Source: Ptiloglossa arizonensis (taxonomy: Eukaryota; Arthropoda; Insecta; Hymenoptera; Colletidae). Taken from it: 64,000 nt of DNA. The position numbers and the translations under genes are program-made. Where the stretch lies: contig NW_027479509.1 of assembly GCF_051014685.1 (NCBI RefSeq), positions 45,447 to 109,446 of the forward strand. Reading direction: 5' to 3'. The notes below the pieces were generated by a model. The model saw only the letters and a program-made list of their open reading frames with translations, searched no databases and was not told the origin of the DNA. Positions 33,973 through 47,949 of this stretch are shown here, piece after piece (position 1 is the stretch's first letter; every line of letters starts with the position of its first letter).

Positions 33973-36900
33973 AATGGCCTAGGGGAAAAATACACATACC
34001 GTTGTAATCGGGCGAGTTTCTACTTTCAGATGCAATAGGAATTTTTGGGTTAGGTCAATCCGTTCGCGAGATATGGGAGTTTGAAGCCAAGAAATGGTTG
34101 AGAAGGCAAAAAATTTTTCGCAATTCTGTTGCTCCAAACGCTTAACCAGAATGGCCTAGGGAAAAAATACCCATACCGTTGTAATCGGGCGAGTTTCTAC
34201 TTTCAGATGCAATAGGAATTTTTGGGTTAGGTCAATCCGTTCGCGAGATATGGGAGTTTGAAGCTAAGAAATTGTTGAGAAGAGAATAAATTTTTCGCAA
34301 TTCTGCTGCTCCAATCGCTTAACCAGAATGGCCTAGGGAAAAAATGCACATACCGTTGTAATCGGGCGAGTTTCTACTTTCAGATACAATAGGAATTTTT
34401 GGGTTAGGTCAATCCGTTCGCGAGATATGGGAGTTTGAAGCTAAGAAGTGGTTGAGAAGACAACAAATTTTTCGCAAATCTGCTGCTCCAAACGCTTAAC
34501 CGGAATGGCATTGGGAAAAAGTACACATACCGTTGTAATCGGGCGAGTTTCTACTTTCAGTTGAAATAGGAATTTTTGGGTTAGGTCAATCCGTTCGCGA
34601 GATATGGGAGTTTGAAGCTATGAAATGGTTGACTAGACAACAAATTTTTCGCAATTCTGCTGCTCCAACCGCTCAACCAGAATGGCCTAGGGAAAAAATG
34701 CACATACCGTTGTAATCGGGCGAGTTTCTACTTTCAGATGCAATAGGAATTTTTGGGTTAGGTCAATCCGTTCGCGAGATATGGGAGTTTGAAGCTAAGA
34801 AATGGTTGACGAGACAACAAATTTTTCGCACTTCTGCTGCTCCAAACGCTTAACCAGAACAGCCTAGGTAAAAAATGCACTTACCGTTGTAATCGGGCGA
34901 TATTCTACTTTCAGACGCAATAGGAATTTTTGGCTTAGGTCAATCCGTTCGCGAGATATGGGAGATTGAAGCTAAGAAATGGTTGACAAGACAACAAATT
35001 TTTCGCACTTCTGCTGCTCCAATCGCTTAACCAGAATGGCCTAGGGAAAAAATTCGCATACCGTTGTAATCGGGCGAGTTTCTACTTTCAGATGCAATAG
35101 GAATTTTTGGGTTAGGTCAACCCGTTCGCGAGATATAGGAGTTTGAAGCTAAGAAATGGTTGAGAAGACAACAAATTTTTCGCAATTCTGCTGCTCCAAA
35201 CGCTTATGCGGAATGGCATAGGGAAAAAGTACACATACCGTTGTAATCGGGCGAGTTTCTACTTTCAGATGCAATAGGAATTTTTGGGTTAGGTCAACCT
35301 GTTCGCGAGATATAGGAGTTTGAAGCTAAGAAATGGTTGAGAAGACAACAAATTTTTCGCAATTCTGCTGCTCCAAACGCTTATGCGGAATGGCATAGGG
35401 AAAAAGTACACATACCGTTGTAATCGGGCGAGTTTCTACCTTCAGATGCAATAGGAATTTTTGGGTTAGGTCAATCCGTTCGCGAGATATGGGAGTTTGA
35501 AGCTAAGAAATAGTTGAGAAGACAACAAATTTTTCGCAATTCTGCTGCTCCAAACGCTTATGCGGAATGGCATAGGGAAAAAGTACACATACCGTTGTAA
35601 TCGGGCGAGTTTCTACTTTCAGATGCAATAGGAATTTTTGGGTTATGTCCATCCGTTCGCGAGATATGGGAGTTTGTGCTAAGAAATGGTTGAGAAGAGA
35701 ATAAATTTTTCGCAATTCTGCTGCTCCAAACGCTTAACCAGAATGGCCTGGGGAAAAAATACACATACCGTTGTAATCGGGCGAGTTTCTACTTTCAGAT
35801 GCAATAGGAATTTTTGGGTTAGGTCAATCCGTTCGTGAGATATGGGAGTTTGAAGCCAAGAAATGGTTGAGAAGGCAAAAAATTTTTCGCAATTCTGTTG
35901 CTCCAAGCGCTTAACCAGAATGGCCTAGGGAAAAAATACCCATACCGTTGTAATCGGGCGAGTTTCTACTTTCAGATGCAATAGGAATTTTTGGGTTAGG
36001 TCAATCCGTTCGCGAGATATGGGAGTTTGAAGCCAAGAAATGGTTGAGAAGGCAAAAAATTTTTCGCAATTCTGTTGCTCCAAACGCTTAACCAGAATGG
36101 CCTAGGGAAAAAATACCCATACCGTTGTAATCGGGCGAGTTTCTACTTTCAGATGCAATAGGAATTTTTGGGTTAGGTCAATCCGTTCGCGAGATATGGG
36201 GGTTTGAAGCTAAGAAATTGTTGAGAAGAGAATAAATTTTTCGCAATTCTGCTGCTCCAATCGCTTAACCAGAATGGCCTAGGGAAAAAATGCACATACC
36301 GTTGTAATCGGGCGAGTTTCTACTTTCAGATGCAATAGGAATTTTTGGGTTAGGTCAATCCGTTCGCGAGATATGGGAGTTTGAAGCCAAGAAATGGTTG
36401 AGAAGGCAAAAAATTTTTCGCAATTCTGCTGCTCCAAACGCTTAACCAGAAAAGCCTAGGTAAAAAATGCACTTACCGTTGTAATCGGGCGAGATTCTAC
36501 TTTCAGACGCAATAGGAATTTTTGGCTTAGGTCAATCCGTTCGCGAGATATGGGAGTTTGAAGCTAAGAAATGGTTGAGAAGACAACAAATTTTTCGCAA
36601 TTCTGCTGCTCCAAACGCTTATGCGGAATGGTATAGGGAAAAAGTACACATACCGTTGTAATCGGGCGAGTTTCTACTTTCAGATGCAATAGGAATTTTT
36701 GGGTTAGGTCAATCCGTTCGCGAGGTATGGGAGTTTGATGCCAAGAAATGATTGAGAAGGCAAAAAATTTTTCGCAATTCTGCTGCTCCAAACGCTTAAC
36801 CAGAATGGCCTAGGGAAAAAATACAAATACCGATGTAATCGGGCGAGCTTCTACTTTCAGATGCAATAGGAATGTTTGGGTTAGGTCAATCCGTTCGCGA

Positions 36901-39900
36901 GATATGGGAGTTTGAAGCCAAGAAATAGTTGAGAAGACAACAAATTTTTCGCAATTCTGCTGCTCCAAACGCTTATGCGGAATGGCATAGGGAAAAAGTA
37001 CACATACCGTTGTAATCGGGCGAGTTTCTACTTTCAGATGCAATAGGAATTTTTGGGTTATGTCCATCCGTTCGCGAGATATGGGAGTTTGTGCTAAGAA
37101 ATGGTTGAGAAGAGAATAAATTTTTCGCAATTCTGCTGCTCCAAACGCTTAACCAGAATGGCCTGGGGAAAAAATGCACATACCGTTGTAATCGGGCGAG
37201 TTTCTACGTTCAGATGCAATAGGAATTTTTGGGTTAGGTCAATCCGTTCGCGTGATATGGGAGTTTGAATCGAAGAAATGGTTGACAAGACAACAAATTT
37301 TTCGCACTTCTGCTGCTCCAATCGCTTAACCAGGATGGCCTAGGGAAAAAATACGCATACCGTTGTAATCGGGCGAGTTTCTACTTTCAGATGCAGCAGG
37401 AATTTTTGGGTTTGGTCAATCTGTTCGCGAGATATGGGACATTGAAGCTAAGAAATGGTTGAGAAGACAACAAATTTTTCGCAATTCTGCTGCTCCAAAC
37501 GCTTAACCAGAATGGCATAGGGAAAAAATACACCTACCGTTGTACTCGGGCGAGTTTCTACTTTCAGATGCAATGGGAATTTTTGGGTTTGGTCAATCTG
37601 TTCGCGAGATATGGGACTTTGAAGCTAAGAAATGGTTCAGAAGACAACAAATTTTTCGCAATTCTGCTGCTCCAAACGCTTAACCAGAATGGCCTAGGGA
37701 AAAAATACACATACCGTTGTAATCGGGCGAGTTTCTACTTTCAGATGCAATGGGAATTTTTGGGTTAGGTCAATCCGTTCGCGAGATATGGGAGTTTGAA
37801 GCTAGGAAATGGTTGAGAAGAGAACAAATTTTTCGCACTTCTGCTTCTCCAATCGCTTAAAGAGAATGGCATAGGGAAAAAATACACCTACCGTTGTAAT
37901 CGGGCAAGTTTCTACTTTCAGACGCAACAGGAATTTTTGGGTTGGGTCAATCCGTTCGCGAGATATGGGAGGTTGAAGCCAAGAAATGGTTGAGAACGCA
38001 AAAAATTTTTCGCAATTCTGGTGCTCCAAATGCTTAACCAGAATGGCCTAGGGAAAAAATACACATACAGTTGTAATCGGGCGAGTTTCTACTTTCAGAT
38101 GCAATGGAAATTTTTGGGTTAGGTCAATCCGTTCGCGAGATATGGGAGTTTGATGCTATGAAATGGTTGACAAGACAACAAATTTTTCGCAATTCTGCTG
38201 CGCCAAACGCTCAACCAGAATGGCCTAGGGAAAAAATGCACATACCGTTGTAATCGGGCGTGTTTCTACTTTCAGATGCAATACGAATTTTTGGGTTAGG
38301 TCAATCCGTTCGCGAGATATGGGAGTTTGAAGCTATGAAATGGCTGACAAGACAACAAATTTTTCGCAATTCTGCTGCTCCAAACGCTCAACCAGAATGG
38401 CCTAGGGAAAAAATGCACATACCGTTGTAATCGGGCGTGTTTCTACTTTCAGATGCAATAGGAATTTTTGGGTTAGGTCAATCCGTTCGCGAGATATGGG
38501 AGTTTGAAGCTAAGAAATAGTTGAGAAGACAAATTTTTCGCATTTCTGCTGCTCCAATCGCTTAACCAGAATGGCCTAGGGAAAAAATACGCATACCGTT
38601 GTAATCGGGCGAGTTTCTACTTTCAGATGCAGCAGGAATTTTTGGGTTTGGTGAATCTGTTCGCGAGATATGGGAGGCTGAAGCCAAGAAATGGTTGAGA
38701 ACGCAAAAAATTTTTCGCAATTCTGCTGCTCCAAACGCTTAACCAGAATGGCCTAGGGAAAAAATACACATACCGTTGTAATCGGGCGAGTTTCTACTTT
38801 CAGATGCAGCAGGAATTTTTGGGTTTGGTCAATCTGTTCGCGAGATATGGGACTTTGAAGCTAAGAAATGGTTGAGAAGACAACAAATTTTTCGCAATTC
38901 TGCTGCTCCAAACGCTTAACCAGAATGGCATAGGGAAAAAATACACCTACTGTTGTAATCGGGCGAGTTTCTACTTTCAGACGCAACAGGAATTTTTGGG
39001 TTGGGTCAATCCGTTCGCGAGATATGGGAGGCTGAAGCCAAGAAATGGTTGAGAACGCAAAAAATTTTTCGCAATTCTGGTGCTCCAAATGCTTAACCAG
39101 AATGGCCTAGTGAAAAAATACACATACCGTTGTAATCGGGCGAGTTTCTACTTTCAGATGCAATGGAAATTTTTGGGTTAGGTTAATCCGTTCGCGAGAT
39201 ATGGGAGTTTGAAGCTAATAAATGGTTGAGACGAGAACAAATTTTTCGCAATTCTGCTGCTCCAAACGCTTAACCAGAATGGCCTAGGGAAAAAATGCAC
39301 ATACCCTTGTAATCGGGCGAGTTTCTACTTTCAGATGCAACAGGAATTTTTGGGTTAGGTCAATCCGTTCGCGAGATATGGGAGTTTGAAGCCAAAAAAT
39401 GGTTGAGAACGCAAAAAATTTTTCGCAATTCTGCTGCTCCAAACGCTTAACCAGAATGGCATAGGGAAAAAATACACCTACCGTTGTAATCGGGCGAGTT
39501 TCTAGTTTCAGACGCAACAGGAATTTTTGGGTTAGGTCAATCCCTTCGCGAGATATGGGAGTTTGAAGCTAAGAAATGGTTGAGAAGAGAACAAATTTTT
39601 CGCAATTCTGCTGCTCCAAACGCTTAACCAGAATGGCCTAGGGAAAAAATACACATACCGTTGTAATCGGGCGAATTTCTACTTTCAGACGCAACAGGAA
39701 TTTTTGGGTTGGGTCAATCCGTTCGCGAGATATGGGAAGTTGAAGCCAAGAAATGGTTGAGAACGCAAAAAATTTTTCGCAATTCTGCTGCTCCAAACGC
39801 TTAACCAGGATGGCCTAGGGAAAAAATACACATACCGTTGTAATCGGGCGAGCTTCCACTTTCAGACGCAACAGGAATTTTTGGGTTGGGTCAATCCATT

Positions 39901-41402
39901 CGCGAGATATGGGAGGCTGAAGCCAAGAAATGGTTGAGAACGCAAAAAATTTTTCGCAATTCTGCTGCTCCAAACGCTTAACCAGAATGGCCTAGGAAAA
40001 AAATACACATACCGTTGTAATCGGGCGAGTTTCTACTTTCAGATGCAATGGGAATTTTTGGGTTAGGTCAATCCGTTCGCGAGATATGGGAGTTTGAAGC
40101 TAGGAAATGGTTGAGAAGAGAACAAATTTTTCGCACTTCTGCTGCTCCAATCGCTTAACCAGAATGGCATAGGGAAAAAATACACCTACCGTTGTAATCG
40201 GGCGAGTTTCTACTTTCAGACGCAACAGGAATTTTTGGGTTGGGTCAATCCGTTCGCGAGATATGGGAGGCTGAAGCCAAGAAATGGTTGAGAACGCAAA
40301 AAATTTTTCGCAATTCTGCTGCTCCAAACGCTTAACCAGAATGGCCTAGGGAAAAAATATACATACCGTTGTAATCGGGCGAGTTTCTACTTTCAGTTGC
40401 AATAGGAATTTTTGGGTTAGGTCAATCCGTTCGCGAGATATGGGAGTTTGATGCTATGAAATGGTTGACAAGACAACAAATTTTTCGCAATTCTGCTGCT
40501 CCAAACGCTCAACCAGAATGGCCTAGGGAAAAAATGCACATACCGTTGTAATCGGGCGTGTTTCTACTTTCAGATGCAATACGAATTTTTGGGTTAGGTC
40601 AATCCGTTCGCGAGATATGGGAGTTTGAAGCTAATAAATGGTTGAGACGAGAACAAATTTTTCGCAATTCTGCTGCTCCAAACGCTTAACCAGAATGGCC
40701 TAGGGAAAAAATGCACATACCCTTGTAATCGGGCGAGTATCTACTTTCAGATGCAGCAGGAATTTTTGGGTTTGGTCAATCTGTTCGCGAGATATGGGTC
40801 TTTGAAGCTAAGAAATGGTTGAGAAGACAACAAATTTTTCGCAATTCTGCTGCTCCAAACGCTTAACCAGAATGGCATAGGGAAAAAAAACACCTACCGT
40901 TGTAATCGGGCGAGTTTGTACTTTCAGACGCAACAGGAATTTTTGGGTTGGGTCAATCCGTTCGCGAGATATGGGAGGTTGAAGCCAAGAAATGGCTGAG
41001 AAGGCAACAAATTTTTCGCAATTCTGCTGCTCCAAACGCTTAACCAGAATGGCCTAGGGAAAAAATGCACATACCCTTGTAATCGGGCGAGTTTCTACTT
41101 TCAGACGCAACTGGAATTTTTGGGTTAGGTCAATCCCTTCGCGAGATATGGGAGTTTGAAGCTAAGAAATGGTTGAGAAGAGAACAAATTTTTCGCAATT
41201 CTGCTGCTCCAAACGCTTAACCAGAATGGCCTAGGGATAAAATACACATACCGTTGTAATCGGGCGAATTTCTACTTTCAGACGCAACAGGAATTTTTGG
41301 GTTGGGTCAATCCGTTCGCGAGATATGGGAGGTTGAAGCCAAGAAATGGTTGAGAACGCAAAAAAATTTTTCGCAATTCTGCTGCTCCAAACGCTTAACC
41401 AG
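33973..41402. repeat. Divergent patchwork with small deletions
   Basis: About 42 monomers with no long tandem unit evident. Distinct items: two unusually divergent related monomers at 34858 and 36450, with CACTTACCG, ATTCTAC and TTTTTGGCTTAGG; 8-monomer-spaced partners sharing TTATGTCCATCCG and GGGAGTTTGTGCTAAG near 35642-35682 and 37057-37097 (1-bp deletion in each); a 4-bp deletion in GAGAAGACAAATTTTTCGC near 38523; and AGATGCAGCAGG with TTTGGTCAATCTG monomers near 37390, 38625 and 38803. The CATACCCTTGTAATC variant, common from here to the right end, is first seen near 39303. No gene or mobile element is visible. Confidence 0.85.
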
Positions 41403-44400
41403 AATGGCCTAGGGAAAAAATGCACATACCCTTGTAATCGGGCGAGTTTCTACTTTCAGATGCAACAGGAATTTTTGGGTTAGGTCAATCCGTTCGCGAG
41501 ATATGGGAGTTTGAAGCCAAGAAATGGTTGACAAGGCAAAAAATTTTTCGCAATTCTGCAGCTCCAAACGCGAAACCAGAATGGCCTAGGGAAAAAGTAC
41601 ACATACCGTTGTAATCGGGCGAGTTTCTACTTTCAGACGCAACAGGAATTTTTGGGTTGGGTCAATCCGTTCGCGAGATATGGGAGTTTGAAGCCAAAAA
41701 ATGGTTGAGAACGCAAAAAATTTTTCGCAATTCTGCCGCTCCAAACGCTTAACCAGAATGGCATAGGGAAAAAATACACCTACCGTTGTAATCGGGCGAG
41801 TTTCTAGTTTCAGACGCAACAGGAATTTTTGGGTTAGGTCAATCCCTTCGCGAGATATGGGAGTTTGAAGCTAAGAAATGGTTGAGAAGAGAACAAATTT
41901 TTCGCAATTCTGCTGCTCCAAACGCTTAACCAGAATGGCCTAGGGAAAAAATACACATACCGTTGTAATCGGGCGAATTTCTACTTTCAGACGCAACAGG
42001 AATTTTTGGGTTGGGTCAATCCGTTCGCGAGATATGGGAGGTTGAAGCCAAGAAATGGTTGAGAACGCAAAAAATTTTTCGCAATTCTGCTGCTCCAAAC
42101 GCTTAACCTGAATGGCCTAGGGAAAAAATACACATACCGTTGTAATCGGGCGAGCTTCTACTTTCAGATGCAATGGAAACTTTGGGTTAGGTCAATCCGT
42201 TCGCGAGATATGGGAGTTTGAAGCTAAGAAATGGTTGAGAAGAGAACAAATTTTTCGCAATTCTGCTGCTCCAAGCGCTTAACCAGAATGGCCTAGGGAA
42301 AAAATGCACATACCCTTGTAATCGGGCGAGTTTCTACTTTCAGATGCAATAGGAATTTTTGGGTTAGGTCAATCCGTTCGCGAGATATGGGAGTTTGGAG
42401 CCAAGAAATGGTTGAGAAGGCACAACATTTTTCGCACTTCTGCTGCTCCAAACGCTTAACCAGAATGGCATAGGGAAAAAATACACCTACCGTTGTAATC
42501 GGGCGAGTTTCTACTTTCAGACGCAACAGGAATTTTTGGGTTGGGTCAATCCGTTCGCGAGGTATGGGAGGTTGAAGCCAAGAAATGGCTGAGAAGGCAA
42601 CAAATTTTTCGCAATTCTGCTGCTCCAAACGCTTAACCAGAATGGCCTAGGGAAAAAATGCACATACCCTTGTAATCGGGCGAGTTTCTACTTTCAGACG
42701 CAACTGGAATTTTTGGGTTGGGTCAATCCGTTCGCGAGATATGGGAGTTTGAAGCCAAAAAATGGTTGAGAACGCAAAAAATTTTTCGCAATTCTGCTGC
42801 TCCAAACGCTTAACCAGTATGGCATAGGGAAAAAATACACCTACCGTTGTAATCGGGCGAGTTTCTAGTTTCAGACGCAACAGGAATTTTTGGGTTAGGT
42901 CAATCCCTTCGCGAGATATGGGAGTTTGAAGCTAAGAAATGGTTGAGAAGAGAACAAATTTTTCGCAATTCTGCTGCTCCAAACGCTTAACCAGAATGGC
43001 CTAGGGAAAAAATACACATACCGTTGTAATCGGGCGAATTTCTACTTTCAGACGCAACAGGAATTTTTGGGTTGGGTCAATCCGTTCGCGAGATATGGGA
43101 GGTTGAAGCCAAGAAATGGTTGAGAACGCAAAAAATTTTTCGCAATTCTGCTGCTCCAAACGCTTAACCAGAATGGCCTAGGGAAAAAATGCACATACCC
43201 TTGTAATCGGGCGAGTTTCTACTTTCAGATGCAACAGGAATTTTTGGGTTAGGTCGACCCGTTCGCGAGATATGGGAGTTTGAAGCCAAGAAATGGTTGA
43301 CAAGGCAAAAAATTTTTCGCAATTCTGCAGCTCCAAACGCGAAAGCAGAATGGCCTAGGGAAAAAGTACACATACCGTTGTAATCGGGCCAGTTTCTACT
43401 TTCAGACGCAACAGGAATTTTTGGGTTGGGTCAATCCGTTCGCGAGATATGGGAGTTTGAAGCCAAAAAATGGTTGAGAACGCAAAAAATTTTTCGCAAT
43501 TCTGCCGCTCCAAACGCTTAACCAGAATGGCATAGGGAAAAAATGCACCTACCGTTGTAATCGGGCGAGTTTCTAGTTTCAGACGCAACAGGAATTTTTG
43601 GGTTAGGTCAATCCCTTCGCGAGATATGGGAGTTTGAAGCTAAGAAATGGTTGAGAAGAGAACAAATTTTTCGCAATTCTGCTGCTCCAAACGCTTAACC
43701 AGAATGGCCTAGGGAAAAAATACACATACCGTTGTAATCGGGCGAATTTCTACTTTCAGACGCAACAGGAATTTTTGGGTTGGGTCAATCCGTTCGCGAG
43801 ATATGGGAGGTTGAAGCCAAGAAATGGTTGAGAACGCAAAAAATTTTTCGCAATTCTGCTGCTCCAAACGCTTAACCTGAATGGCCTAGGGAAAAAATAC
43901 ACATACCGTTGTAATCGGGCGAGCTTCTACTTTCAGATGCAATGGAAACTTTGGGTTAGGTCAATCCGTTCGCGAGATATGGGAGTTTGAAGCTAAGAAA
44001 TGGTTGAGAAGAGAACAAATTTTTCGCAATTCTGCTGCTCCAAACGCTTAACCAGAATGGCCTAGGGAAAAAATGCACATACCCTTGTAATCGGGCGAGT
44101 TTCTACTTTCAGATGCAACAGGAATTTTTGGGTTAGGTCAACCCGTTCGCGAGATATGGGAGTTTGAAGCCAAGAAATGGTTGACAAGGCAAAAAATTTT
44201 TCGCAATTCTGCAGCTCCAAACGCGAAACCAGAATGGCCTAGGGAAAAAGTACACATACCGTTGTAATCGGGCGAGTTTCTACTTTCAGACGCAACAGGA
44301 ATTTTTGGGTTGGGTCAATCCGTTCGCGAGATATGGGAGTTTGAAGCCAAAAAATGGTTGAGAACGCAAAAAATTTTTCGCAATTCTGCCGCTCCAAACG

Positions 44401-45104
44401 CTTAACCAGAATGGCATAGGGAAAAAATACACCTACCGTTGTAATCGGGCGAGTTTCTAGTTTCAGACGCAACAGGAATTTTTGGGTTAGGTCAATCCCT
44501 TCGCGAGATATGGGAGTTTGAAGCTAAGAAATGGTTGAGAAGAGAACAAATTTTTCGCAATTCTGCTGCTCCAAACGCTTAACCAGAATGGCCTAGGGAA
44601 AAAATACACATACCGTTGTAATCGGGCGAATTTCTACTTTCAGACGCAACAGGAATTTTTGGGTTGGGTCAATCCGTTCGCGAGATATGGGAGGTTGAAG
44701 CCAAGAAATGGTTGAGAACGCAAAAAATTTTTCGCAATTCTGCTGCTCCAAACGCTTAACCTGAATGGCCTAGGGAAAAAATACACATACCGTTGTAATC
44801 GGGCGAGCTTCTACTTTCAGATGCAATGGAAACTTTGGGTTAGGTCAACCCGTTCGCGAGATATGGGAGTTTGAAGCCAAGAAATGGTTGACAAGGCAAA
44901 AAATTTTTCGCAATTCTGCTGCTCCAAACGCTTAACCAGAATGGCGCAGGGAAAAAATACACATACCGTTGTAATCGGGCGAATTTCTACTTTCAGACGC
45001 AACAGGAATTTTTGGGTTGGGTCAATCCGTTCGCGAGATATGGGAGGTTGAAGCCAAGAAATGGTTGAGAACGCAAAAAATTTTTCGCAATTCTGCTGCT
45101 CCAA
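41403..45104. repeat. Five-monomer block present three times
   Basis: A block begins at 41403, 43172 and 44056, so the offsets are 1769 (10 x 177 minus 1) and 884 (5 x 177 minus 1). Each copy has, in order: CATACCCTTG with ATGCAACAGG, GACAAGGCAAAA with CTGCAGCTCC and CGCGAAA, GTTTGAAGCCAAAAAATGG, a TTTCTAGTTTCAGACG monomer, CAATCCCTTCGCG, GGGCGAATTTC, and a final monomer with GCAATGGAAACTTTGGG, which is one base short. The second and third copies are adjacent. Between the first and second lies a roughly 5-monomer alternative with GGCACAACATTTTTCGCAC. Differences between copies are single bases, such as GGTCGACCCG near 43255. Confidence 0.8.
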
Positions 45105-47949
45105 ACGCTTAACCAGAATGGCCTAGGGAAAAAATGCACATACCCTTGTAATCGGGCGAGTTTCTTCTTTCAGACGCAACAGGAATTTTTGGGTTGGGTC
45201 AATCCGTTCGCGAGATATGGGAGGTTGAAGCCAAGAAATGGTTGAGAACGCAAAAAATTATTCGCAACTCTGCTGCTCCAAACGCTTAACCAGAATGGCC
45301 TAGGGAAAAAATGCACATACCCTTGTAATCGGGCGAGTTTCTACTTTCAGATGCAATAGGAATTTTTGGGTTAGGTCAATCCGTTCGCGAGATATGGGAG
45401 TTTGGAGCCAAGAAATGGTTGAGAAGGCACAACATTTTTCGCACTTCTGCTGCTCCAAACGCTTAACCAGAAAGGCATAGGGAAAAAATACACCTACCGT
45501 TGTAATCGGGCGAGTTTCTACTTTCAGACGCAACAGGAATTTTTGGGTTGGGTCAATCCGTTCGCGAGATATGGGAGGTTGAAGCCAAGAAATGGTTGAG
45601 AAGGCAACAAATTTTTCGCAATTCTGCTGCTCCAAACGCTTAAGCAGAATGGCCTAGGGAAAAAATGCACATACCCTTGTAATCGGGCGAGTTTCTACTT
45701 TCAGACGCAACAGGAATTTTTGGGTTTGGTCAATCTGTTCGCGAGATATGGGACTTTGAAGCTAAGAAATGGTTGAGAAGACAACAAATTATTCGCAATT
45801 CTGCTGCTCCAAACGCTTAACCAGAATGGCATAGGGAAAAAATACACCTACCGTTGTAATCGGGCGAGTTTCTACTTTCAGACGCAACAGGAATTTTTGG
45901 GTTGGTTTCAATCCGTTCGCGAGATATGGGAGGTTGAAGCCAAGAAATGGTTGAGAAGGCAACAAATTTTTCGCAGTTCTGCTGCTCCAAACGCTTAACC
46001 GGAATGGCATAGGGAAAAAGTACACATGCCGTTGTAATCGGGCGAGATTCTACTTTCAGACGCAACAGGAATTTTTGGGTTGGGTCAAGCCGTTCGCGAG
46101 ATATGGGAGTTTGAAGCCAAGAAATGGTTGAGAACGCAAAAAATTTTTCGCAATTCTGCTGCTCCAAACGCTTAACCAGAATGGCCTAGGTAAAAAATAC
46201 ACATACCATTGTAATAGGGCGAGTTTCTACTTTCAGATGCAATAGGAATTTTTGGGTTAGGTCAATCCGTTCGCGAGATATGGGAGTTTGAAGCCAAGAA
46301 ATGGTTGAGAAGGCACAAAATTTTTCGCACTTCTGCTGCTCCAAACGCTTAACCAGAATGGCCTAGGGAAAAAATACACAATCCGTTGTAATCGTGCGAG
46401 TTTCTACTTTCAGACGCAACAGGAATTTTTGGGTCATGTCAATCCGTTCGCGAGATATGGGAGTTTGAAGCCAAGAAATGGTTGACAAGGCAAAAAATTT
46501 TTCGCAATTCTGCAGCTCCAAACGCGAAACCAGAATGGCCTACGGAAAAAGTAAACATACCGTTGTAATCGCGCGAGTTTCTACTTTCAGACGCAACAGG
46601 AATTTTTGGGTTGGGTCAATCGGTTCGCGAGATATGGGAGGCTGAATCCAAGAAATGGTTGAGAAGGCACAAAATTTTTCGCACTTCTGCTGCTCCAAAC
46701 GCTTAACCAGAATGGCCTAGGGAAAAAATACACATTCCGTTGTAATCGTGCGAGTTTCTACTTTCAGACGCAACAGGAATTTTTGGGTCATGTCAATCCC
46801 TTCGCGAGATATGGGAGTTTGAAGCTAAGAAATGGTTGAGAAGAGAACAAATTTTTCGCAATTCTGCTGCTCCAAACGCTTAACCAGAATGGCCTAGGGA
46901 AAAAATACACATACCGTTGTAATCGGGCGAGTTTCTACTTTCAGATGCAATGGAAATATTTGGGTTATGTCAATCCGTTCGCGAGATATGGGAGTTTGAA
47001 GCTAAGAAATGGTTGACAAGACAACAAATTTTTCGCACTTCTGCTGCTCCAAACGCTTATCCAGAATGGCATAGGGAAAAAATACACCTACCGTTGTAAT
47101 CGGGCGAGTTTCTAGTTTCAGACGCAACAGGAATTTTTGGGTTAGGTCAATCCCTTCGCGAGATATGGGAGTTTGAAGCTAAGAAATGGTTGAGAAGAGA
47201 ACAAATTTTTCGCACTTCTGCTGCTCCAAACGCTTAACCGGAATGGCATAGGGAAAAAGTACACATACCGTTGTAATTGGGCGAGTTTCTACTTTCAGAC
47301 GCAACAGGAATTTTTGGGTTTGGTCAAACCGTTCGCGAGATATGGGAGTTTGAAGCCAAGAAATGGTTGAGAACGCAAAAAATTTTTCGCAATTCTGCTG
47401 CTCCAAACGCTTAACCAGAATGGCATGGGGAAAAAGTACACATACCGTTGTAATCGGGCGAGTTTCTACTTTCAGATGCAATAGGAATTTTTGGGTTTGG
47501 TCGGTCCGTTCGCGAGATATGGGAGTTTGAAGCTAAGAAATTGTTGAGAAGAGAACAAATTTTTCGCAATTCTGCTGCACCAAACGCTTAACCAGAATGG
47601 CCTAGGGAAAAAATGCACATACCGTTTTAATCGGGCGAGATTCTACTTTCAGATGCAATAGGAATTTGTGGGTTAGGTCAATCCGTTCTCGAGATATGGG
47701 AGTTTGAAGCTAAAAAATGGTTGAGAAGAGAACAAATTTTTCGCAATTCTGCTGCTCCAAACGCTTAACCAGATTGGCCTAGGGAAAAAATACACCTACC
47801 GTTGTAATCGGGCGAGTTTCTACTTTCAGCCGCAACAGGAATTTTTGGGTTGGGTCAATCCGTTCGCGAGATATTGGAGGTTGAAGCCAAAAAATGGTTG
47901 TGAACGCATAAAATTTTTCGCAATTCTGCTGCTCCAAACGATTAACCAG
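45105..47949. repeat. Patchwork monomers with indels
   Basis: About 16 monomers. Singular changes include a 1-bp insertion in GGGTTGGTTTCAATCCG near 45905, TACACAATCCGTTGTAATCG with a GTGCGAG tail near 46376 and TACACATTCCG near 46730, and TTTTTGGGTCATGTC near 46430 and 46787. GGTCGGTCCG (near 47500) is shared with 50871 and 55471. Mixed GACGCAACAGG and GATGCAATGG types alternate without an evident higher-order unit. Nothing else is visible. Confidence 0.85.
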
